Below, one piece after another: positions 29,952-37,241 of a stretch of DNA of 37,241 bases; position 1 is the stretch's first letter; each line of letters starts with the position of its first letter. Location of the stretch: contig WTIA01000016.1 in NCBI GenBank assembly GCA_011522915.1, positions 1-37,241 of the forward strand, in the 5' to 3' direction. A program made the position numbers and the translations under genes. The notes beneath the pieces are model-generated. The model was not told the origin of the DNA, did not search any database, and worked only from the letters and a program-made list of their open reading frames with translations. This stretch comes from Methanobacteriota archaeon. Lineage in GTDB: Archaea; Thermoplasmatota; Poseidoniia; Poseidoniales; Poseidoniaceae.

Positions 29952-30908
29952 ATGTCCGATGTTGGAACCATCACTCCAGAAACCCAAATCAAAGAACTCA
30001 CAGAGAAACTTGAGGAAGAAACCGAGCGTTTACTCAAGTTGTATGCGGCTTATGAGCAGCAAGAAGCCGAATTGAGAGATACAAAGGCTGAAGTCGAAGT
30101 TCTCGAGAAAGAAATCGTAGAGCGTGAAATAGAAAAAGAGAGCCTTGAGGCACTTTTGACAGAAAAAGATGCAAGAATTAGGGACCTCGAAATGAAAGCT
30201 AGTAAATCCAGTAAGCAGGTTGAACATCTTGAACCTGAATTACAGAAGATGGAAGAAAAATTCACTCGTGAAAAGGACCGCCTAGGAAAAGTATTCTCAA
30301 TTGCAGAGGAGTTGGACAACGATTTGCGATTAGCCGTTGTTGAATTAAACACCAGAGACGAGTGGTACATGGCTCACATGTCGCTATTCGAAGACTTGAA
30401 CAAGGCAATTAAGCGCAGATATGAGATGATTGAAGCAGCTGCAGAAGCAGAAAGGCAATCACAGCACATGGGAAGAGCAATCACCGAAAGAATGGAGGAA
30501 ATGGTCGAAGCACGTGCTGCCGAAATGACTCTAGAAGAAGCATCTGAAATAGAGTCTGTCGAAACAGAAAACACTCCTGAAACAACCGAAGAATCTCCCG
30601 CTACAGAAGAGTCTGAAGATGACGAATGGAATTGGTCTGAGCAGGTCCTAACAGGTGTAATGCAGAAAAACGGAATAACAGACCGTGATGCATTTATTGA
30701 ATTTGCAAAGTCATACGATATGGATGGCAACAAGTACCTCAAAGGCTCAGAACTTGGCGCAGCAGCAGCAGATTTTGTCGCTAAGGACGCCCCGGCTGAA
30801 GAAGCACCAGCTGGTGAAACACCAGCTGAAGAAGAGCAAGAAGAATCATCATCAGATGATGACAAAGAGCCAGAAGTAGTCTGGAGAAACTCCGGCGACT
30901 CTCAGTAG
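29952..30908 (+). CDS. Coiled-coil protein with C-terminal EF-hand-like motif
   Basis: Long heptad-rich N-terminal half (EKLEEETERLLKLYAAYEQQEAELRDTKAEVEVLEKEIVEREIEKE...); acidic linker; DMDGNKYLKGSEL EF-like loop; SD AGGTGA upstream. Confidence 0.75.
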   Translation: MSDVGTITPETQIKELTEKLEEETERLLKLYAAYEQQEAELRDTKAEVEVLEKEIVEREIEKESLEALLTEKDARIRDLEMKASKSSKQVEHLEPELQKMEEKFTREKDRLGKVFSIAEELDNDLRLAVVELNTRDEWYMAHMSLFEDLNKAIKRRYEMIEAAAEAERQSQHMGRAITERMEEMVEARAAEMTLEEASEIESVETENTPETTEESPATEESEDDEWNWSEQVLTGVMQKNGITDRDAFIEFAKSYDMDGNKYLKGSELGAAAADFVAKDAPAEEAPAGETPAEEEQEESSSDDDKEPEVVWRNSGDSQ

Positions 30909-30917
30909 GTGAGTTAA

Positions 30918-31757
30918 TTGGCTATGTTAGCCAGAGGCGGCCTTCTGCCTGTAATCACTCCTGCATTGATGGGAATAGGGTTCATTTCTGTAGGCTGGTT
31001 TGTAGATCCTCTCTATGGTTTAGCACCTGGCCTTGGTGTGCTGATGTTGATGCTTTCAGCATTTTTCGCTAATTTCTGGAGAGACCCTGACCGCCCAATT
31101 CCAAGAGATGAGGGCATCATCGTATCCCCTGCAGATGGTCATGTAATGTTTGCAAAGAGAGAGAGAGCGACGGGTCGCAGGCCATCCAATGATGAAATGC
31201 AAGATGCTGAAGAAGACGAACATACTGGAACTTGGCATCCTGAACCCTGTAATAATCCGCTTTCATTTTCAACTGAACAGAGATTTGAAGCGGTTCCAGA
31301 AGGTGAAGAATCAGATACAGATGTTTGGAGAATTGCAGTCTTCATGTCCCCGCTTGATGTACACGTAAATCGCTCACCAATCGCTGGAAAGATAATCAGA
31401 ATGGAACATAGAACCGGCAAAGGGCGAAGAAGAGGTCCTTTCCTGCCCGCTTTCCGTAAAGAAAGCGAGTTTAACGAGAGGGTTAGAACCCTGTTCGAGA
31501 GAGAAGATGGATTAATTGTGGAAGTTATGCAAATTTCTGGGGCCCTCGCTCGAACTATTATTCCCTGGACAGGTGAGGGAGATGAATTGAGGCGAGGCGA
31601 ACGGTTTGGAATGATTCGCCTTGGTAGCAGAGTTGATGTCAGAGTACCTGCATCCAAATTCCAACCCTGCGTAATCAGTGCAGAGGATGGCGATAAAAAT
31701 CATCCAAAAGGCGAGTTTGTAAAAGCAGGCTCAACCATTCTTTACAGAGGGATTTGA
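30918..31757 (+). CDS. psd: Phosphatidylserine/archaetidylserine decarboxylase-type protein
   Basis: FFANFWRDPDRPIPRDEGIIVSPADGHV; VFMSPLDVHVNRSPIAGKI; processing-site-like MIRLGSRVDVRVP. TTG start 5 nt after AGGTGA (30907-30912). Confidence 0.9.
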   Translation: MAMLARGGLLPVITPALMGIGFISVGWFVDPLYGLAPGLGVLMLMLSAFFANFWRDPDRPIPRDEGIIVSPADGHVMFAKRERATGRRPSNDEMQDAEEDEHTGTWHPEPCNNPLSFSTEQRFEAVPEGEESDTDVWRIAVFMSPLDVHVNRSPIAGKIIRMEHRTGKGRRRGPFLPAFRKESEFNERVRTLFEREDGLIVEVMQISGALARTIIPWTGEGDELRRGERFGMIRLGSRVDVRVPASKFQPCVISAEDGDKNHPKGEFVKAGSTILYRGI

Positions 31758-32812
31758 TGGGGATTAAGCGAGAGATTTTTCCATTTTTATTGATGCTATT
31801 TGTTTTGCTTCCAACAGGATATTACTTTGCAGGCTCTATTGTATACAATGGAGTGGCATTTACCAATACCGATTGTTGGGGAAATTTTGACCAAAATACT
31901 CCACAGCAATTCGCCCCACTAAGAAATGAAATTCCCTTGAATGAGTCTGAAAATAGCGAAAATATTTCATCAAATATTATGACAGGATTATCGCAGTATT
32001 GGTGGGATGGTTATGAAAACGCAACTATCGATGTCAAGGGCGATGATATATTCCTGTCAGCCTGGTATCTCGAGCAGAATTCATCGATGCCTTGGGTAAT
32101 TTTTGTTCATGGGATAAGAGGTTGCAAAGCAGATGGGTCGATACTGATCCCTTCTGGAATGTTAGCCAATGCCGGATTCAACGTGATCGTGTTTGATTTG
32201 AGGGATCATGGCGAATCATCTATCGATGACGACCGTGTTTCTGGTGGTCAAGACGAATGGGTTGACGTCGTCGCTGTTTTTGATTGGCTTGTAGATGAAA
32301 AAGATGCAGATCCAAATAAAATTGGAATTTATGGAAATTCAATGGGAGCCGGTACCGCTGCAATCGCATTCAACTTGGACGATAGAATGCAATCCGTATG
32401 GTTGGAATCTGGATATTCAGATATGGGAGACATTGTTGTCGAGGAATTAGAATTCCAAGGCTATCCCACCTTTTTGGGAGGTGCTGGAATATTTGCTGGT
32501 AAGATTATCGCTCAACAGAATTTAGTCGAGCATTATCCGCTTGATGCGGCCACAGAAATTGGTGATAGACACATGTTTGTTGTTCACGGTAACCAAGACA
32601 AAAGGGTCAGGGTTCACCACGGTGAAAAGATGTGCAATGAAGCACTAGAAAATGGAAATGAAAGCAAAATCGAGTGTTGGTTCCAAGATTCTGTAATCCG
32701 ATATGACGTTGGCAGGGGGATGGAAAGTGACGAACATCAAACCCTTATGCTAACAGACACTGATGAATATGAATCAAGAATAGTTGATTTTTTCCAGCGT
32801 TCACTATTGTAA
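31757..32812 (+). CDS. Membrane-anchored alpha/beta hydrolase
   Basis: N-terminal TM/signal anchor; WVIFVHGIRGCKADG, VIVFDLRDHGESS, GIYGNSMGAGTAAIAF (GxSxG), FVVHGNQDKRV. Confidence 0.85.
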   Translation: MGIKREIFPFLLMLFVLLPTGYYFAGSIVYNGVAFTNTDCWGNFDQNTPQQFAPLRNEIPLNESENSENISSNIMTGLSQYWWDGYENATIDVKGDDIFLSAWYLEQNSSMPWVIFVHGIRGCKADGSILIPSGMLANAGFNVIVFDLRDHGESSIDDDRVSGGQDEWVDVVAVFDWLVDEKDADPNKIGIYGNSMGAGTAAIAFNLDDRMQSVWLESGYSDMGDIVVEELEFQGYPTFLGGAGIFAGKIIAQQNLVEHYPLDAATEIGDRHMFVVHGNQDKRVRVHHGEKMCNEALENGNESKIECWFQDSVIRYDVGRGMESDEHQTLMLTDTDEYESRIVDFFQRSLL

Positions 32813-32840
32813 GCAAATTCAAACAATGGAAGCATGAGGG

Positions 32841-34013
32841 ATGTTCATGGCGAATGGTAAGCTGACTATGGTCGGAGATTCCGACAAACGTCCGGCTCGT
32901 ATCCATGACCTTGTCAAGGCGCCTGCAAATACACCTTGGGCACAGGAAAGAAAACATTCCTGGGATGCAAGAGATCCTGCAACGGTATACTACACTCCAG
33001 AAACATTAGCAGATGGGACACCGACCACTGCACTAACCGTCATACTCAGAACAAAAGGATGCCATTGGTGGTGGTCCAGCGGTTGTACTTTCTGTGGGTA
33101 CTTTAACGATACAAGAGATGATGTAACCAGCGAAGACCTACATTCCCAGTGGGAGAAATCTCTAGCTAAGTTCGATGATTTTGAATCGATGGGAATGGTA
33201 AAAGTATACACTTCAGGAAGCCTTCTTGAGGATAGAGAAATTCCTCTAGATTTCCAAGAAAGAGTCCTGAAGGATTGTCATGAATTGGGCAAAGAACTTG
33301 TTGTAGAGAGTAGAACAGAACAATTGACTCAAGAAAAATTAGAATGGGCTACGAAAATAAATCCAAGATTTTCAGTTGCAATCGGTCTCGAGGCTTACGA
33401 TGATGAGGTATTACGCTTCCACGTAAACAAGGGATTTAGCACCAAAAGTTGGGATAAGGCTGTAGAAAACCTAGCAAAATTTGGCCTTAGGATCAAAACA
33501 TATCTGATGTTCAAGCCACCGTTTATGAGCGAAGGCGATGCCTTAATTCACGGTGCAAAATGGATAAGAGATGTCTCTGAGCGAAGCGATGAAATAAGTG
33601 TCAATCCAATGAATATTCAGAAAGGAACAGTCATCGACAGATTGTTTCGAGCAAATGAATACCGGCCTCCTTGGCTGTGGTCACTAATTCAACTCATCAA
33701 AGATGTCCACTATGACATTCACCCAACAAACTCTGGCAATGGTTCTAAAGATCAGGTCTGTCGATTAATCATCCATCCAACGGCAGGTGGTAAAGTTCGC
33801 GGAGCACACAACTGTGGAACGTGTGATGAAGAGGTCGTTGCAGCAATAGAAAGATATTCTGTCAGCGGTGATATCCATGATTTGGATGGTCTTTCTTGTG
33901 ATTGTCAGAAAGTCTGGGAAACAGAGATAGAATTAGACCAAAAACTCCCTATCCCATTGGGAACTGGTAAAAATCGAAGAGGAGACGCACTTTTGCATCT
34001 TCGCTCGCCATGA
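32841..34013 (+). CDS. raSEA: Radical SAM protein, archaeosine biosynthesis RaSEA type
   Basis: TVILRTKGCHWWWSSGCTFCGYFNDT, VKVYTSGSLLEDREIP, VVESRTEQLTQEKLEWA, VAIGLEAYDDEVLRFHVNKGFS, ISVNPMNIQKGTVIDRLF; C-terminal Cys motif NCGTCDEE...LSCDC. Confidence 0.85.
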   Translation: MFMANGKLTMVGDSDKRPARIHDLVKAPANTPWAQERKHSWDARDPATVYYTPETLADGTPTTALTVILRTKGCHWWWSSGCTFCGYFNDTRDDVTSEDLHSQWEKSLAKFDDFESMGMVKVYTSGSLLEDREIPLDFQERVLKDCHELGKELVVESRTEQLTQEKLEWATKINPRFSVAIGLEAYDDEVLRFHVNKGFSTKSWDKAVENLAKFGLRIKTYLMFKPPFMSEGDALIHGAKWIRDVSERSDEISVNPMNIQKGTVIDRLFRANEYRPPWLWSLIQLIKDVHYDIHPTNSGNGSKDQVCRLIIHPTAGGKVRGAHNCGTCDEEVVAAIERYSVSGDIHDLDGLSCDCQKVWETEIELDQKLPIPLGTGKNRRGDALLHLRSP

Positions 34014-34058
34014 TAATTTGCTAGTGAATGTTTATCACTGTATCATAAGTGGCGTAAA

Positions 34059-34075
34059 TGACCCCTACGGGGTCA
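34059..34075 (+). promoter_or_regulatory. Perfect hairpin abutting the SD of the downstream small membrane protein gene
   Basis: TGACCCC-TAC-GGGGTCA, 7-bp perfect stem, directly followed by AGGTGA (34076-34081), 4 nt before ATG 34086. Confidence 0.5.
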
Positions 34076-34085
34076 AGGTGATGAC

Positions 34086-34358
34086 ATGACCAATAACACC
34101 ATACTGCCCGATGTATCTGAAGGGGTTGCAGAACCATCTGCATCTCGAGTAATTCTTGTATTGATGAGCGTCGGCCTCGTAGGCTTAATTGCGCTTTTTA
34201 GCAACATTTTCGGCTGGGATAATGTGCCTGTAATCGGAGAGATTGTACCGTTTATGGACAATCTCGGAGGGTCAGGAATCTGGTACTATCTGATTGGCAT
34301 ACTAGTGGGATGTGGAATGATAATCGCTAACCTAGTCGGAGGCGTCCTTTCGGACTGA
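34086..34358 (+). CDS. Small membrane protein (two predicted TM segments)
   Basis: 90-aa ORF, SD AGGTGATGAC; hydrophobic VILVLMSVGLVGLIALF and IWYYLIGILVGCGMIIANLVGG; 13 bp before the next gene. Confidence 0.7.
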   Translation: MTNNTILPDVSEGVAEPSASRVILVLMSVGLVGLIALFSNIFGWDNVPVIGEIVPFMDNLGGSGIWYYLIGILVGCGMIIANLVGGVLSD

Positions 34359-34371
34359 AGGAGGAATAATT

Positions 34372-36864
34372 ATGTCAGAAGCTTTCACCACATCTGCAAT
34401 TTTACTAGCCTCGATTTTACTCTTCTCATATTACATCCAGAAAGGATTTGGCGGAATGAGTGTGCCACTGCGTCAATTTGGAATGTTCTTGTTAACCAAA
34501 GCAGCGGGACCCGCAGCCGACCTATTCCAGGAAAGGGAAGGTAGCGGTGCTAAGACTTGGATGCAAACCGGAATATTTTGGCTAGTCCTAGCTGGAATAG
34601 GCGGTTTCCTTTCTGCATGGCACAATTATGACCCAACCGCATTGGATTCACTTTCCAACATTGGTTGGGGCTATGATGACGGAAGTGCACTCGCTTACTT
34701 CAACGAGGTTGCAATGTCTACCGCAATTTTTGCAATACTGGTTGGCGGAGTATTGGTAGCCCACACTAGAACAACCGGTGCAAAACTTGCTAGTGAGGCA
34801 AACGCATCCATGATAGCAATGGCTTGGACCGCTCAAGTTCTAGTCGGCTTGGTCCTGTGTGTGCTTGACCACTGGGATTGGGTTACCTACGGAGAAAGCG
34901 AGGCTGCTCTTTATGGATTGATATCCGGTCTGCTTGTTCTCAGCCTTCTGGTCAATTCACTTATCACTCTTGGAAGCAGAGGAAACTCACCAATCTCGGT
35001 TCCATCTTGGTTCCTTATTCTAGCACTGTTCACACTCTTATTCAGTAGATTTGCAAACGCAATGGGTGAAACATTAGGCTGGACTGGGACTGTCTGGGTA
35101 GCAGACATTATGGCTTCTGGATGGGTTCCTCTTGCATTGATGTTCGGTGTTGGATACCACGTTCTATCCCACGTCACAGGTCAACCTATCTGGTCTGGTA
35201 GTATGACAAAGGCATCTATGTTCCTTCTATTCGTTACAGTGCCGCCATTCTTCCTTTCCGAGTCAACTCACGCTGACAACTTCACACAATCAATCGGTGC
35301 GATTCTTGTTACCGTTGGATTGATGCCAATAATGGCTGCATCTGCTAACATGCTTGCAACAATCCGTGGAAATGCAAGTGCTGTTGTAGATAGTCCAGGA
35401 GCAACCGCAGCTGCTGGTGCAGCAATTCTGCTGCCAATTTATGCTCTGCTTGGTTACTTTACCGGACTAAACGTCATGGTAGGCGATGGCAGCCTTTCTG
35501 GAGTTGCTGACACGGTAAATTCATCTTACCTGTACGTAATTGGCGGATTGTTCGCATTATCCGCTCTATTCCATTCTTATCCGCTTGCAGCTGGAAAGTC
35601 CCTGACTGGTTCTGCGGGTACGGCTACTTGGATGGTAATCGCTGGAGGCGTACTATCCACCATCCTATTCTTGATGGGAGACTGGTCTGAGAAATCATTA
35701 ATCGATGCTGAAGTCGAAGACTTATCCACCCTTTCCGGGTTTGCTTTGACAGGCGCATTTGCGTTTTATGGAGTCGTTATCGGTTTCATCCTAGCAGGTA
35801 ATAGCGTAGTCAAAACGCTGTTATTCGGAAACGTTCAAACCTCTAGCGCTGCTTCAACTAGCGATATTTCTGCATACAATCTAGTTGAGGGTACAACCAC
35901 CATTAGAGCATTGTTTGGAAGGGGAGTAGGAATTGACACAACCCTAATCATTGGCGAGTCTGAAGAAGAAGGCTCAACCGGTTCAACAATAATTGAAGTG
36001 TCCGCTGATTTACACAATGATGAAGTCGATGAGTTCCCAGTAACATTTGACGAGGATCTTGTTAGATTAACAGAGTGGCTTTGTGGAAGGGGTACAACAA
36101 CCGCGCAATTCTTCTCATGGGCAGACGTTGACGGTTCGGGTGAAATCGACATGTTCGAATTTTCTAATGCTCTAAGAGTTGCAGACATTGCCGACCTTCC
36201 TCCATGGGATATCGAAGTCCTTGTCAAGTCAATGGACATCAACTCTGATGGAAGAATAAACCTTCCAGAACTAGACATCGCCTTACTTAACATTCGTAAC
36301 ACCTTGGGCATAGAATTCGTTCCTTACGAGGAAGAATCAGCTGAAGAGGTAGAAGAAGAAACTGAAGAAGTCGCAGAAGAGCCAGAGGCCTCCGAAGAGG
36401 AAGAAGAGGCTGCAGAAGCACCTTCTAAAGCAGAACTCAAGAAGAGAGAGGAATTAGAGCGAGTCAAAGCAAATGCTTCGAAGATTGACTTTGAAGTTCT
36501 TGGTACTGCTAAGGCTTCTGATAAGAATGACCTCCAAGCAATCAAGGGAGTGGGTCCATTTATCGAAGAGAAGTTGAACGCATTAGGAATCTACACCTAT
36601 GAACAGATTTCTAAGATGACTAGCGAACTTGAGGATACAGTTAACGAGGCAATCGAATTCTTCCCTGGACGTGTAAAGCGTGACCAGTGGGTTGCCCAAT
36701 CCAAGACATTGCTCGAAGGAGGCGAATGGGTCGATGATAAAGATTCAAAGAAGCCAAATCTGAAAGCAATGAAGAAGGCAGAATTGGTGGATTTAGCAGA
36801 CTCAATGGGTCTAGACACATCTGGAACCAAGGCTGACCTAATAGAGAGAATTACCAAGGCGTGA
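34372..36864 (+). CDS. Polytopic membrane protein resembling a heme-copper oxidase subunit I core, fused to EF-hand pair, acidic linker, HhH domain and SAP-like domain
   Basis: About 13 hydrophobic segments through about 35835; EF loops DVDGSGEIDMFE (36124-36159) and DINSDGRINLPE (36235-36270); HhH DLQAIKGVGPFIEEKLNALGIYTYEQISKMT (from 36529); SAP-like LKAMKKAELVDLADSMGLDTSGTKADLIERITKA (36760-36861); SD GGAGG upstream. Confidence 0.8.
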   Translation: MSEAFTTSAILLASILLFSYYIQKGFGGMSVPLRQFGMFLLTKAAGPAADLFQEREGSGAKTWMQTGIFWLVLAGIGGFLSAWHNYDPTALDSLSNIGWGYDDGSALAYFNEVAMSTAIFAILVGGVLVAHTRTTGAKLASEANASMIAMAWTAQVLVGLVLCVLDHWDWVTYGESEAALYGLISGLLVLSLLVNSLITLGSRGNSPISVPSWFLILALFTLLFSRFANAMGETLGWTGTVWVADIMASGWVPLALMFGVGYHVLSHVTGQPIWSGSMTKASMFLLFVTVPPFFLSESTHADNFTQSIGAILVTVGLMPIMAASANMLATIRGNASAVVDSPGATAAAGAAILLPIYALLGYFTGLNVMVGDGSLSGVADTVNSSYLYVIGGLFALSALFHSYPLAAGKSLTGSAGTATWMVIAGGVLSTILFLMGDWSEKSLIDAEVEDLSTLSGFALTGAFAFYGVVIGFILAGNSVVKTLLFGNVQTSSAASTSDISAYNLVEGTTTIRALFGRGVGIDTTLIIGESEEEGSTGSTIIEVSADLHNDEVDEFPVTFDEDLVRLTEWLCGRGTTTAQFFSWADVDGSGEIDMFEFSNALRVADIADLPPWDIEVLVKSMDINSDGRINLPELDIALLNIRNTLGIEFVPYEEESAEEVEEETEEVAEEPEASEEEEEAAEAPSKAELKKREELERVKANASKIDFEVLGTAKASDKNDLQAIKGVGPFIEEKLNALGIYTYEQISKMTSELEDTVNEAIEFFPGRVKRDQWVAQSKTLLEGGEWVDDKDSKKPNLKAMKKAELVDLADSMGLDTSGTKADLIERITKA

Positions 36865-36868
36865 TGTA

Positions 36869-37241
36869 ATGCGAATTGGCTTGGTAGGTAAGCCAAACGT
36901 GGGCAAATCGACTTTTTTCAGCGCTGCTACCTTAGCAAAAGTTGACATCGCAAATTATCCATTTTGTACAATTGAAGCAAACGTAGGTGTCGCATTTATC
37001 GCTGCACCTCAGCCTTGCCCATGTAAGGAATTACGAGCAAAATTAGAGGCAGATGGACGCCTTGAGCCAGCCTCTGAAGATGATGAAAGGCAAGGAAGTA
37101 TTTGTGAGCCAAGAACAGGCTCCTGTATTGGACACGTGCGCCTTGTTCCTACATTCTTGGTAGATGTAGCAGGCCTTGTCCCAGGTGCTGCAGAAGGAAG
37201 GGGAAGAGGAAACGCCTTCCTTTCTGATTTGGCTAATTGTG
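36869..37241 (+). CDS. YchF/Obg-family GTPase, truncated by window end
   Basis: MRIGLVGKPNVGKSTFFSAATLAKVDIANYPFCTIEANVGVAF ... FLVDVAGLVPGAAEGRGRGNAFLSDL; continues past 37241. Confidence 0.92.
   Translation, partial: MRIGLVGKPNVGKSTFFSAATLAKVDIANYPFCTIEANVGVAFIAAPQPCPCKELRAKLEADGRLEPASEDDERQGSICEPRTGSCIGHVRLVPTFLVDVAGLVPGAAEGRGRGNAFLSDLANC

Noticed and set aside
30374-30865. 163-aa minus-strand Ser/Ala-rich ORF (and similar antisense ORFs across the surface protein and scaffold genes)
   Set aside because: Antisense of acidic/low-complexity coding regions gives spurious Ser-rich frames; no domain or SD support.
36328-36420. GAA/GAG-rich stretch as a DNA repeat
   Set aside because: Explained by codons of the acidic Glu-rich linker in the scaffold protein.

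Overview
The window looks like ordinary chromosomal DNA from a euryarchaeon. The gene complement (MCM, GatE, Pth2, Trm1, RaSEA, archaeal YchF-type GTPase) and the acidic-tailed surface proteins suggest Marine Group II / Poseidoniales-like, but that assignment is an inference. It holds one tRNA-Arg(GCG) with encoded CCA, about 23 protein-coding genes and a truncated GTPase at the right edge. I saw no mobile element, CRISPR array or rRNA. Main points of interest: (1) an 830-aa polytopic protein (34372..36864) that resembles the 12-TM core of a C-type (cbb3) heme-copper oxidase but appears to lack the His ligands, fused to two EF-hands, an HhH domain like those at NuoE C-termini, and a SAP-like domain; (2) an ATGA-coupled AddB/AddA-like helicase-nuclease pair in an archaeon, with putative four-Cys Fe-S nuclease domains in both subunits; (3) an unlisted 35-codon, SD-preceded ORF overlapping the TTG start of mcm; (4) two perfect hairpins abutting the AGGTGA Shine-Dalgarno of two EF-hand-related loci; (5) a beta-propeller/DUF4430-like protein next to an ECF S-component-like protein. 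All homology calls come from reading translations by eye; no searches were run.
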